Shown here piece by piece: positions 16,721 to 25,050 of a stretch of DNA of 44,722 bases. Each line of letters begins with the position of its first letter. The first letter of the stretch is position 1. Below the pieces are notes generated by a model that made no database searches, was not told the DNA's origin, and was given only the letters and a program-made list of their open reading frames with translations. This DNA comes from Subtercola sp. GTDB lineage: Bacteria > Actinomycetota > Actinomycetes > Actinomycetales > Microbacteriaceae. The translations under genes and the position numbers were made by a program. Location of the stretch: positions 1 through 44,722 of the forward strand of contig JAODBB010000135.1 of NCBI GenBank assembly GCA_025463745.1. Direction: 5' to 3'.

Positions 16721-17737
16721 GTGAATGAGCCCAACGCGAAGCCGTGGACTATGCAGCAGATCGCGGATGCTGCGGGCGTGAGCGTGACGACGGTGTCACA
16801 CACCATGTCGGGCAAACGACCGGTCAACCCCGAAACGGCCACTCGCATCAAGAGATTGATCGAAGAGTTCGGTTATGTGCCCGATGCGGGGGCGCGGCAC
16901 CTTCAATCGGGTCGCAGCCGAATGATCGGGCTTGCCGTGCCCGACATCTCGAACTGGTATTTCGGCCGCATTGCGCGCGGCGTCGAAGAGATGGCTGACG
17001 AACTCGACTACGGCCTCATCGTCTGCAGTACCTTCAACTCCGACCCGCGCCGAGAAAAGCGCTATTTCAATATGATCCGCACTCGGATGATCGACGGCCT
17101 CGTCTACACGGCGGGCCGGCAGATCTCAGAGATGAACGAGCTCGAGAAAGTCGCCGCCTCGTCGCCGGTGGTTCTGGCCGACGAAGGAATCGACCGGCTG
17201 TCGTCACTTCCGTGGGTCACGTCAGAGAACCTCGAAGGCGCACGATTGGTCGCTGCACATGTGCGGCAGCTCGGTCACACCCGTGCCGTGATCATCGCCG
17301 GTTTTCCCGGGCTGAATTCGACGATCGAACGGGTGGCGGGCATCCGCGAATACTTCCCGAACGCCCTGGTGCTGAACGGAGACTTCGAGATGCAGTCGGG
17401 TTACGACCTCGTCGGCGACCTGCTGGCCAACGACTTTCCGTTCACCGCCGTCTTCGGCTGTAACGACCTGATGGCGATCGGGGCAATTCGGCGGCTCCGA
17501 GAACACGGTCTGCGGGTGCCGGAAGACGTCACGGTCGTGGGCTTCGACGACATCGAGATCGCCTCTGTCATCACACCTGGTTTGACGACGGTTCACCAAG
17601 ACGTGGTTACGATCGGGCGCACCTCAGCCCGGTTGTTGATCGATGGCATCGAGGCCGGCAGCTTCGACGCCATCGAATCGGTTGTTGTGCCGGTCGATCT
17701 CGTGGTGCGGGGCACGAGCGGGCCAGTCGCCAGCTGA
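16721..17737 (+). CDS. LacI-family transcriptional regulator
   Basis: 338 residues. The HTH and hinge are at about 11-65 (MQQIADAAGVSVTTVSHTMSGK...RIKRLIEEFGYVPDAGARHLQSGRS), followed by the periplasmic-binding-like sensor domain (IGLAVPDISNWYFGRIARGVEE to the end). The GTG at 16721 has no ribosome site, but TACTCT lies 6 bases upstream and could be a -10 of a leaderless transcript; ATG at 16751 would cut into the HTH. It is divergent from the importer operon. Matching operators at 16540, 7767 and 7677 suggest it controls both the importer/salvage operon and the 7.7-kb divergent pair, with a nucleoside or related metabolite as effector (inference). Confidence 0.92.
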   Translation: MNEPNAKPWTMQQIADAAGVSVTTVSHTMSGKRPVNPETATRIKRLIEEFGYVPDAGARHLQSGRSRMIGLAVPDISNWYFGRIARGVEEMADELDYGLIVCSTFNSDPRREKRYFNMIRTRMIDGLVYTAGRQISEMNELEKVAASSPVVLADEGIDRLSSLPWVTSENLEGARLVAAHVRQLGHTRAVIIAGFPGLNSTIERVAGIREYFPNALVLNGDFEMQSGYDLVGDLLANDFPFTAVFGCNDLMAIGAIRRLREHGLRVPEDVTVVGFDDIEIASVITPGLTTVHQDVVTIGRTSARLLIDGIEAGSFDAIESVVVPVDLVVRGTSGPVAS

Positions 17738-17775
17738 GATCTCACTCACGCAGCTATGCCGCGGTCATAACGTCC

Positions 17776-17844
17776 GCGAAGCTGCGCCGGTCACGCCTGC
17801 GAAGCAGCGTCGGTCACGCCCGCGAAGCAGCGTCGTTCACAAGA
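17776..17844. repeat. 23-bp tandem repeat, three copies
   Basis: The unit GCGAAGCAGCGTCGGTCACG plus CCY recurs at 17776, 17799 and 17822 with few changes; a degenerate relative may precede it. It fills the space between two convergent genes and its last copy enters the 3' end of the beta-propeller gene. Confidence 0.75.
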
Positions 17845-18775
17845 GAGCCGCGTCGCCCTCGATCGGGTAACTCACGTAGGCGAACCGGCGGCTGTCGGGC
17901 GCCCAGCTGTTCACATTCACGGTTCCCTGCCCGCCGAACAGCGAAACAAGCACCACCGAATCACTGCCGTCTGGGCGCGCGAGACGCAGCTGCACGTCGC
18001 GGTTGGGCGGGTGATTCTGGGTTCCTGGCTGATAGCTGAGGTAGAGCATCCACCGGCCGTCGGGTGACAGGTGCGGAAACCAGTTCACGCGATCGTCGAA
18101 CGTCAGCTGCTGGATGCCCGACCCGTCGACACCCATCCGAAACAGTTGAGCGTGGCCGGCCGCCACCGACTCGCGCTCCGAGTTGAAGTACAGCCACCGC
18201 CCGTCGGGGCTGTACTCCGCACCGTCGTGCTGTTTCGGCGAGTGGGTCAATTCACGCACCGCTCCCCCGGCCACTGCTGCTGTGAAGACGTTGTACGTCA
18301 CACCAGCATCGGTCTGCTGTGCGCCGATGAAGGCGAGGTGCTTTCCGTCGGGCGAGACACCGTGCAGGTACCGCTTGAGCAGGCCGTCAGCCTCGTCGGT
18401 CACCTGACGCGCGACCCCGCCTTCGAAAGGTATCTCGTAGAGGTGCCCGTTCTTCGACGACGAATAAATGAAGCGCCCGTCTGCCGAGAGCGCGTGGTCG
18501 TTGTTCGAATCGGCGAGGCTGCCGGTTTCGATGAGCTGCAGTATGGCGTCTCCGTCGACGGCCACGCGATAGAGCAGACCGTCTCGGTTGACGATCAGCC
18601 ATCGCCCATCTGTGCTCCAGTTCGGCGCCTCGATGACCGCGTCGCCGGCGTGCAACAGCAGCGAATCGCTCCCCCTTTCGAGATCGTAGATGCGCAGCTC
18701 GGAATGCTGCCCCGGCTCATGTGCGCGCCAGCCGTCAAAAGGCTGACGAACGAGATCTGGTTCGGCCGCGGCCAT
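17837..18775 (-). CDS. TolB-like WD40/PD40 beta-propeller protein
   Basis: 312 residues made almost wholly of PD40-type blades: STDGRWLIVNRDG, SADGRFIYSSSKNG, SPDGKHLAFIGAQ, SPDGRWLYFNSER, SPDGRWMLYLSY and APDSRRFAYVSYP are visible. No signal peptide or membrane segment is seen, so it is probably cytoplasmic, unlike periplasmic TolB. The start at 18775 has GGAGG 8 bases upstream. Such stand-alone propellers accompany sugar or glycoside metabolism in some actinobacteria, but the role here is not evident. Confidence 0.8.
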   Translation of the reverse strand: MAAAEPDLVRQPFDGWRAHEPGQHSELRIYDLERGSDSLLLHAGDAVIEAPNWSTDGRWLIVNRDGLLYRVAVDGDAILQLIETGSLADSNNDHALSADGRFIYSSSKNGHLYEIPFEGGVARQVTDEADGLLKRYLHGVSPDGKHLAFIGAQQTDAGVTYNVFTAAVAGGAVRELTHSPKQHDGAEYSPDGRWLYFNSERESVAAGHAQLFRMGVDGSGIQQLTFDDRVNWFPHLSPDGRWMLYLSYQPGTQNHPPNRDVQLRLARPDGSDSVVLVSLFGGQGTVNVNSWAPDSRRFAYVSYPIEGDAALL

Positions 18776-18797
18776 GGTGACGCCTCCAATCGAGGGT

Positions 18798-18815
18798 GAA
18801 TTCGCTCGCGAATTC
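18798..18815. promoter_or_regulatory. Inverted repeat in the propeller gene promoter
   Basis: GAATTCGC and GCGAATTC form a perfect 8-bp inverted repeat with a 2-bp spacer, 23 bases upstream of the minus-strand propeller gene. On that strand TTGACC directly precedes the repeat, so the dyad would sit in the -35/-10 spacer. It is operator-like; the binding protein is unknown. Confidence 0.5.
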
Positions 18816-18924
18816 GGTCAATGCTATCGGTGCTATCGGTCGCGACGGCCGCCGGTCTGCGACACGGCACCTGCGAGATGACCAGATGCGAAGGCGAGCA
18901 CTGATGCGTTGCTCGTGTATTTTT

Positions 18925-18940
18925 GACGGTCTAGTCGAAA
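18925..18940 (+). promoter_or_regulatory. Island motif site 1 (GAC-N6-GTCGAAA), upstream of MaoC gene
   Basis: GACGGTCTAGTCGAAA fits the dyad GAC-N6-GTC followed by GAAW that recurs upstream of the island's transcription units. It is 25 bases before the MaoC start. A TAGTTT hexamer at 18956-18961 could be the -10 for a leaderless start at ATG 18968. Confidence 0.5.
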
Positions 18941-18964
18941 TACCAACGGCTCGTGTAGTTTTGC

Positions 18965-19456
18965 ATGATGACCACTGAGAGTCCCGACACCCGCGCGGCA
19001 GGCGTCACAGAACCGATTTTCGCCGAAGACATCGTGGTCGGACACGAATTCGATCTCGGCAGTTACCCGATGACGACGAAAGGGATAACCTCCTTCGCCG
19101 CCCAGTGGGATCCGCTGCCGCTTCACCTTTCTGAAGCCGCAGCGGCCGAGACGACATTCGGGCGGCTGGTCGCGAGCGGCGTTCAGACACTGGCCGTGTT
19201 TCAGCGTCTCTGCGTGCTCTCGGTGTTCGTGAAGTGGAGCATTTTCGCCGGTCGTCGATTCGACGACGTGCGAATGCTCGGGCCGGTGTACCCGGGAACG
19301 ACACTGTATGCCGGCATGATCGTTCGTTCGGTGCAGCACAATCACCCGAGCCGCTCACTCGTCACCTGCAGCGGCTGGATCAGCGACGGAAACCAGAACG
19401 TTCTCGAACTCGTCTTCGAGTGTTACGTCAATCGGCGCTCGCTCACCATCGTCTGA
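18965..19456 (+). CDS. MaoC-like acyl dehydratase / enoyl-CoA hydratase 2 domain protein
   Basis: 163 residues with a single hot-dog domain. FAAQWDPLPLHLSEAAAAETTFGRLVASG (about 45-73) is the MaoC/R-hydratase signature with the catalytic Asp/His pair (DPLPLH). It would hydrate or dehydrate an acyl-CoA, matching the CoA ligase at 33939. Single-domain members of this length work as dimers or with a partner. Starts at 18965 and 18968 (tandem ATG) are equally possible. It is a single-gene unit preceded by the island motif and convergent with the SDR at 19500. Confidence 0.85.
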   Translation: MMTTESPDTRAAGVTEPIFAEDIVVGHEFDLGSYPMTTKGITSFAAQWDPLPLHLSEAAAAETTFGRLVASGVQTLAVFQRLCVLSVFVKWSIFAGRRFDDVRMLGPVYPGTTLYAGMIVRSVQHNHPSRSLVTCSGWISDGNQNVLELVFECYVNRRSLTIV

Positions 19457-19499
19457 CCCGACGCTCGCCGCCGGTACCCGTCACCGAATCCGCCCTGCC

Positions 19500-20243
19500 T
19501 CAGACTTCGTCGACGGCCGTGAAAGCGCCCAGCGTGCCGCCATCGACGACGAACTCCGATGCGGTGGAATAGCTCGATTCATCGCTGGCCAGAAACACCA
19601 CGAGATTCGCCACTTCCTCGGGCTCGGCCGCGCGCCCGAGCGGCCCGAGCATGTCTTCGAGGTCGAGGTTTGCCGTCATCTGCGTCTTGATAACTCCCGG
19701 ATGCACGGAGTTCACTCTCACGTTGAAGGGCGCCAGCTCGCCTCCGACAGATTTCGTCAGACCACGTACCCCGAATTTCGACGCGGTGTAACCGTGTTGG
19801 TTGGGCGTGCCCATCATTCCCGCAATTGACGAGATGTTGACAATAGATGACGGAGCCGACGCGACCAGCGCATCCCGGGCCGCCGTGATCCCAAGAAAGG
19901 GGCCCGTCAGATTGATTGCGACAATAAGATCCCATTGATCTCGCGAGTACTCCCCGATGGCACCCAGATTCACGATTCCGGCATTGTTCACGAGTACACT
20001 GAGGCCTCCGAATCGGGAGACAGCAAGCTCGACGGCTCTCGCCCAATCGCGTTCATTAGTCACATCGAGGTGGATGTACTCGGCCTCAGCGCCTAGCTCG
20101 TCTGCAAGAGCCTGGCCTGTTTCATCGAGTACGTCCCCGATCACGACCTTCGCACCATGACTCACCAAAGCGCGAGCATGAGCCGCGCCCATCCCCCGTG
20201 CGCCTCCGGTGATCAGTGCGACTTTTCCTTCAAGACGGTTCAT
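19500..20243 (-). CDS. Short-chain dehydrogenase/reductase (3-alpha/20-beta-HSD-like)
   Basis: 247 residues, a classical SDR: TGGARGMG (cofactor glycine motif), D-V after beta-4, NNAG, Ser in SSIAG, and YTASK with the catalytic Tyr and Lys. GGARGMG and the general sequence resemble actinobacterial hydroxysteroid or cyclic-alcohol dehydrogenases. It probably uses NAD(H), since an acidic residue (GDVLDE) follows beta-2. The start at 20243 is preferred; the frame extends to 20339 but that segment overlaps the flavoprotein gene's end and lacks SDR sequence. It is the last gene of the importer/OYE operon. Confidence 0.88.
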   Translation of the reverse strand: MNRLEGKVALITGGARGMGAAHARALVSHGAKVVIGDVLDETGQALADELGAEAEYIHLDVTNERDWARAVELAVSRFGGLSVLVNNAGIVNLGAIGEYSRDQWDLIVAINLTGPFLGITAARDALVASAPSSIVNISSIAGMMGTPNQHGYTASKFGVRGLTKSVGGELAPFNVRVNSVHPGVIKTQMTANLDLEDMLGPLGRAAEPEEVANLVVFLASDESSYSTASEFVVDGGTLGAFTAVDEV

Positions 20244-20322
20244 CGGGTGTGTTTCTTCTTTCTGTGAGGCATTCCGCCTCATCGTGAGTTGCACAAGCAT
20301 GAGAACGACCAGACCATCGGGG

Positions 20323-22401
20323 TCAGCACGCGGCCGCATTCACGACACGAAACTCGAGAGTGCGATTGGAGTGAACGTCGATCGCGCTGAGCGCACCCTC
20401 GTAGATCGCCTCGTCGACGTCGCGGGGAGCGTACGCGTCACCGATCAGCTCAACCGCCAGACCGGCTTCGACCAAGATGTCGTAGAGCGCATCATCCGGT
20501 CGCCGCGTCTGGCTCAGGATGATCGAATCGATGTCGGTCAGCGTGCGGGCCCACGCGCCATAGGTATGAGCGAGTTCGACGGTCGAACCCTCGATTCGCT
20601 CGACCGTCGCCTCGGCGGTGCATCGCACGCCGGCCGCGATGAGTCGCGGGTACATCGTCGGAAAGTCGACGCTGCCTTTCAGCCCGGTGTCATGCCCGAT
20701 CTGTCCGTGAGCGGTGATCAGCTCGACGTGCCGCCCCTGAACGGCGAGCAATTCGGCCAATCCCATCGCCAGGTGAGCACCGTGATCGTCGACGATCAGC
20801 GTTCTGGCGCCTGCAAGCGTCGGATCTGCAATCACTGTGGCGGGGTCGAGCACTCTGATCGATTCAAGGCCAGGAATGGAGCGGCGATCGGGGCGGTAGA
20901 TCGAGAAGCCGTCGACCGCGTAGTGCGAGCCTGTTGCGACCACTGTCATGTCTGCTCCGAATTCGCGAGCCGTATCCGGTGTCGCATCGACTCCTAATCG
21001 AACCTTTACGCCGAGTCGGTCGATCGAATCGGTGAGGCTGGAGATCAGACGCAACCATTGAGCGCGGCCCGGCAGCGCCCCAGCGGCCCGCAATTGGCCA
21101 CCGAGCTCATTCTCTCGTTCGACGAGCAGAACCTGGTGCCCGCGGCGGGCAGCAGACTCTGCCGCCTTGAGACCAGCAGGGCCACCGCCGATAACCAGTA
21201 CACGACCAGGCTCTGCGGCTGTGTTGAAAACGTCTTTCCACTCGGCTTCTCTCCCCGACTCGGGGTTGACGGTACAGGTGATCTGGCCACCGCGGCCCAT
21301 CCGCCGCCAGCATCCTTGATTCGCGCCGACGCACGGCCGGATCTCCACCTTGCGGCCCGATTTCGCCTTGTTGACCAGCTCGGGGTCGGCGAGCTGCGGG
21401 CGCACCATCCCCACGACGTCGACCTTTCCCGATGCCACAATCTCGGCGGCCTGGTCGATGGTGCGAACGCCACAGGTTGCCATGATCGGAATGTCACCGA
21501 CCACTTCGCGAACGAGGGGGCCGTATTCGGCCATGTGGCCCGAGAGTTCGCTCTCCGCGGTCGGCACGAGTTGCTGCAGGGCGTGATATCCCGATCCGCT
21601 CAGGCTCACGTAGTCGATGTTCGTCTCCGAGGCGATGAACCTGAGGCAGGCTTGCGCGTCTTCCGGCGTGATGCCGAGGGGCCCGACCTTTTCGTCGAAC
21701 CCGTACTTCAGGCCCACCATGTAGTCGTCGCCAACCCGTGCGCGTACGGCGCGGATCGTTTCGACCACGATACGGGAACGATTCTCGACGCTGCCGCCAT
21801 ACTCATCGGTTCGTTGATTGGTCAGCGGCGACAAGAACGAGAAGAGCAGGTAGCCGTGCGCCGCGTGAATCTCGACCCCGTCCATCCCGCCCTCTCTGGC
21901 GATCTCTGCCGATCGCGCGAAATAGTCGACCATCTCGGCAATCTCAGGCTTTCGCAGTTCGTGACCGAAATGACCCCACATCGGCGAAGACATTCCGCCC
22001 GATGGCGACACCACATTCGACATCATCGCGAAGGTCTGCGCGGGCATGCCCTGCAATCCCATGTGGTGAAGTTGCGGCACAAGGATGCTGCCGTGCTCGT
22101 GCACCGCATCGACCCAACCGCGGTAGTGGGCGGCCGTCTCCGGCTCCCACGCATTGATCCAGCCATTGTGCGATGACGGATGCACGCACATCGCACCAGT
22201 GAAAATGGCACCCGCTCCGCCCTTCGCCCGCGCACCCAGGTATGCGGCGTATCTCTCGGGTTCGTGCCAGGTGGCGTGAGCCGAGAACATGACGCGGTTG
22301 CGCGACTCGACGGGGCCGAACCGAATCGGGCGCCACAGCGTTGACAGATCTGTCTCGCTCGCAACGTCGCTTGCTCTGTTTGCGGATTCGATGACGCTCA
22401 C
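20323..22401 (-). CDS. FadH/OYE-type NADH:flavin oxidoreductase (2,4-dienoyl-CoA reductase-like)
   Basis: 692 residues with the architecture of 2,4-dienoyl-CoA reductase/trimethylamine dehydrogenase: an N-terminal OYE TIM barrel for FMN (RVMFSAHATW, GVEIHAAHGYLLFSFLSP, DEYGGSVENRSR), a cluster-binding segment near 357-376, and C-terminal FAD/NAD domains (VLVIGGGPAGLKAAESAARRG). In the cluster segment the family pattern C-x2-C-x3-C-x11-C reads C357-x2-A360-x3-C364-x11-C376, so one ligand is Ala. Related proteins are annotated as mycofactocin-system FadH/OYE enzymes. GTG at 22401 has GAGGAG 5 bases upstream. It probably reduces a conjugated enoyl compound or demethylates an amine. It lies between the importer permease and an SDR on one operon. 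Confidence 0.88.
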   Translation of the reverse strand: MSVIESANRASDVASETDLSTLWRPIRFGPVESRNRVMFSAHATWHEPERYAAYLGARAKGGAGAIFTGAMCVHPSSHNGWINAWEPETAAHYRGWVDAVHEHGSILVPQLHHMGLQGMPAQTFAMMSNVVSPSGGMSSPMWGHFGHELRKPEIAEMVDYFARSAEIAREGGMDGVEIHAAHGYLLFSFLSPLTNQRTDEYGGSVENRSRIVVETIRAVRARVGDDYMVGLKYGFDEKVGPLGITPEDAQACLRFIASETNIDYVSLSGSGYHALQQLVPTAESELSGHMAEYGPLVREVVGDIPIMATCGVRTIDQAAEIVASGKVDVVGMVRPQLADPELVNKAKSGRKVEIRPCVGANQGCWRRMGRGGQITCTVNPESGREAEWKDVFNTAAEPGRVLVIGGGPAGLKAAESAARRGHQVLLVERENELGGQLRAAGALPGRAQWLRLISSLTDSIDRLGVKVRLGVDATPDTAREFGADMTVVATGSHYAVDGFSIYRPDRRSIPGLESIRVLDPATVIADPTLAGARTLIVDDHGAHLAMGLAELLAVQGRHVELITAHGQIGHDTGLKGSVDFPTMYPRLIAAGVRCTAEATVERIEGSTVELAHTYGAWARTLTDIDSIILSQTRRPDDALYDILVEAGLAVELIGDAYAPRDVDEAIYEGALSAIDVHSNRTLEFRVVNAAAC

Positions 22402-22445
22402 GATTTCTCCTCAGACTTCAGTAGTGTTTCTGCGGCCCACTGCGG

Positions 22446-23531
22446 CTATTTGCTTGCCGAACGCTTGACAACGATGAGCGAGTTGGCCGAGACGGCAATG
22501 ATGATCAACAGACCCGTCGTTGTCGGCAGGTACGAGGAGTCGACGCCGATCAGGTTGAAGGCGTTGTTGATGAGCGCGATGAACAGCACGCCGACCACCG
22601 TGCGCCACAGCGCGCCTTCGCCGCCCTTGATGCTGGTTCCACCGATGACGACCGCTGCGATCGCATCAAGCGGCAGCGACGAACTTCCGCCGGGATTCGC
22701 CTGGCCGGCTCCAGAGAGAGAAGCCCCGATGACACCCGCGAGCGCAGCACACACCGCACCGACGATGAGAGTGGCCGTGATGACTCGGGCGACGGGGATG
22801 CCCGACAAACGAGCCGCCTCCGGGTTGCCTCCGGCTGCGTAGATGTAGCGCCCGAACCGGGTGCGTGCGAGCACAAAGCTCAAGACGACCGCGACGATGA
22901 CAAAGACGATCACCGGGTTCGGGATGCCGGCGATCAGTGATCCCTGGCCGATCCAATCGAACGCCTCCGCGCTTTCGGGCGGAATAGTGATCTGGAATCC
23001 GCCGGTGATCGCCAGGCCGATGCCCGAGAGGACCAGACTCGTCGCCAGTGTGGCCAAGAACGAATGGATCTTGATGACGTTGATGAGTATCGCGTTGGCG
23101 AGGCCGACAGCGATACCGACGATCAGCACTGCAAGCACGATTCCGACGATGGGATTGCCGAAACTCACGGTGAGCGACGCCGCAACGATTCCCGCCAGTG
23201 CGTAGGTGTACCCGATCGAGAGATCGAAGTTTCCGCCGATCATCACCAAGGTGATGCCGCAGGCCGCAATGCCGATGTATGCGTTGCTGTTCAGAACGTT
23301 CAAGAGGTTCTGCGCTGACAGAAAGTTAGGGGCGGTGCACGCCAGAACAATGAAAAGCGCTACGAAGATGACGAGGATTCCGTAGTCGCGAACCAATCGT
23401 CGCCGGTCGATCTTGTTGGTGTGCCTGATGAACAAGGGTGCTGATGCGCTCGCGGCCGGCACCGGTGGCGAGGCAGCTGCAGCACCAGACGGAGCGGGTG
23501 CATCAATGAGTGATTTCTGGTCAGGCGACAT
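22446..23531 (-). CDS. CUT2-family ABC permease (RbsC-like)
   Basis: 361 residues. After a Pro/Ala-rich cytoplasmic leader (about 1-40), about nine to ten membrane segments follow with family features NLLNVLNSNAYIGIAACGITLVMIGGNFDLSIG and GRYIYAAGGNPEAARLSGIPV, and the loop GGTSIKGGEG. This is the branch that imports ribose, xylose, inositol and other small polyols. ATG at 23531 is chosen because AGGAG lies 9 bases upstream; it overlaps the ATPase gene by 11 bases. A TTG at 23540 in the same frame is less likely. Confidence 0.92.
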   Translation of the reverse strand: MSPDQKSLIDAPAPSGAAAASPPVPAASASAPLFIRHTNKIDRRRLVRDYGILVIFVALFIVLACTAPNFLSAQNLLNVLNSNAYIGIAACGITLVMIGGNFDLSIGYTYALAGIVAASLTVSFGNPIVGIVLAVLIVGIAVGLANAILINVIKIHSFLATLATSLVLSGIGLAITGGFQITIPPESAEAFDWIGQGSLIAGIPNPVIVFVIVAVVLSFVLARTRFGRYIYAAGGNPEAARLSGIPVARVITATLIVGAVCAALAGVIGASLSGAGQANPGGSSSLPLDAIAAVVIGGTSIKGGEGALWRTVVGVLFIALINNAFNLIGVDSSYLPTTTGLLIIIAVSANSLIVVKRSASK

Positions 23532-25050
23532 TGCCCACAACTCCTTTGCTCTCTGAGTAGCCGAAGGCCGCTCTCATGATTGACTCACCGTTGATCTCTG
23601 CGCCTTCGAACTCGGCCGCGATGCCCCCGCCGTGCAGAACGTAGACCCTGTCGCTGAGCTCTACGATCTCTTCGAGTTCAGACGAGATGAGCAGCACGGC
23701 CATGCCCTTTTCGTCTGCGAGTTTGGCGATCAGATGGTAGATCGATGACTTGGCTCCCACGTCGACTCCACGAGTGGGTTCATCGAGAATCAGCACTTTC
23801 GGGTCGCCGAGCAGCCACTTGGCCAAGAGCACCTTCTGTTGGTTGCCACCCGAAAGCGTGTCGGGTTTGTTCGACAGGCGCAGCGGATTGACGCCGCTCT
23901 CGGCCGCAGACACGAGAGCCTTCGCCTTGATCGCCTTGCCTCGCACGACACCCGCGGTGGAGAACGCCGCGAGGTGAGGTAGCGCGATGTTTGCCTCCTG
24001 CGAGAGGTTCTGCAACAGACCCTGTGTGATCCGATCCTCGGGCACCAAGGCGACACCGGCCCTCATCGCGGCCCCGCTCGATCGCCGGCGAAGCGAAACC
24101 CCATTGATCTCCACTGTGCCGGCATCGTATGTGTCGACACCGAAGATGGCGCGGGCGAGTTCGGTTCGGCCGGAGCCGACCAAGCCCGAGAGCCCGACGA
24201 TTTCGCCCCGACGAACGTCGATCGACACGTCGTTGAGCGTCGCACCTTGGCTCAGATTGCGAACCTCCAGCGCTTTTGCATCGCGCTTCCCACCGCGGTT
24301 CCGGTCGGGAAAAACCGACTCGAGCCGTTGCCCGAGCATCGAGCTCAGTAGCAGATCAGGGTTCGTGTCTTTGGCCTTCACATTTCCGACAAGCTGACCG
24401 CCCCGCAAGATCGTGATGTCATCGGCAAGCGAGATCACATCGTCGAGAAAGTGCGAAACGTAAATGATGGTCATACCGTCGTCACGCAGCTCGGAGAACA
24501 CTTGATGCAGCTTGCGAAGCTCTTCGCGATGCTGAGACGACGTCGGCTCGTCCATGATGAGAATCTTGGCGCCGCGAGCGAGAGCGCGCAGAATCTGCAC
24601 TCTCTGCTGCTCGGAGATACTCAGCGAATCGACGCGAGCGCTTGAAGAAGGGCGAAAGCCAACCCGCTCGGTCAGCTCACGATAGAGCTCTTCACGTGAC
24701 CGTGCGTTCGACGAGCCTCTGTCGAAGCGCTTCTCAGCGCCGAGAAAGACGTTCTCAAGAACCGACATCGCTGGTACCAGAGCGATCTCCTGCCCCATCA
24801 CCGCGATGCCATCCAGAATGGCGTCGCGAGGCGAACCATATCGAGCCTGTCGACCGTGCACCTCTACGATTCCAGAGTCGGGGCGAACAATGCCGCCCAC
24901 GATCTTGCCGAGGGTGGACTTGCCGGCGCCGTTCTCGCCGACAAGTCCGTGAATGGCGCCTTTGGTGACCGAGATTGAAACCTTGTGCAGCGCCGTCGTG
25001 GCACCGTAGGTCTTCGTGACGTCAGTGAGCGAGAGGGCGACCTCAGTCAC
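23521..25050 (-). CDS. CUT2-family ABC ATPase with two nucleotide-binding domains (RbsA-like)
   Basis: 509 residues, two ABC domains in tandem. Domain 1 has GENGAGKST, SISEQQRVQILRAL and LIMDEPTSS; the D-loop, usually AALT, reads SSQH. Domain 2 has a degenerate Walker A (GLVGSGRTELA) and a full signature LSGGNQQKVLLAKWL with LILDEPTRGVDVG, the typical RbsA asymmetry. GTG at 25050 is preferred: it overlaps the binding-protein stop (GTGA) and has GGGGAG 8 bases upstream; GTG at 25059 is too close to that site. It energises the permease at 22446. Confidence 0.92.
   Translation of the reverse strand: MTEVALSLTDVTKTYGATTALHKVSISVTKGAIHGLVGENGAGKSTLGKIVGGIVRPDSGIVEVHGRQARYGSPRDAILDGIAVMGQEIALVPAMSVLENVFLGAEKRFDRGSSNARSREELYRELTERVGFRPSSSARVDSLSISEQQRVQILRALARGAKILIMDEPTSSQHREELRKLHQVFSELRDDGMTIIYVSHFLDDVISLADDITILRGGQLVGNVKAKDTNPDLLLSSMLGQRLESVFPDRNRGGKRDAKALEVRNLSQGATLNDVSIDVRRGEIVGLSGLVGSGRTELARAIFGVDTYDAGTVEINGVSLRRRSSGAAMRAGVALVPEDRITQGLLQNLSQEANIALPHLAAFSTAGVVRGKAIKAKALVSAAESGVNPLRLSNKPDTLSGGNQQKVLLAKWLLGDPKVLILDEPTRGVDVGAKSSIYHLIAKLADEKGMAVLLISSELEEIVELSDRVYVLHGGGIAAEFEGAEINGESIMRAAFGYSESKGVVGNVA

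Noticed and set aside
22411-22430. Partial match to the island dyad (AGTAGTGT) upstream of the FadH/OYE gene
   Set aside because: It lacks the GAC-N6-GTC dyad and lies inside an operon already served by the promoter at 26189-26243.
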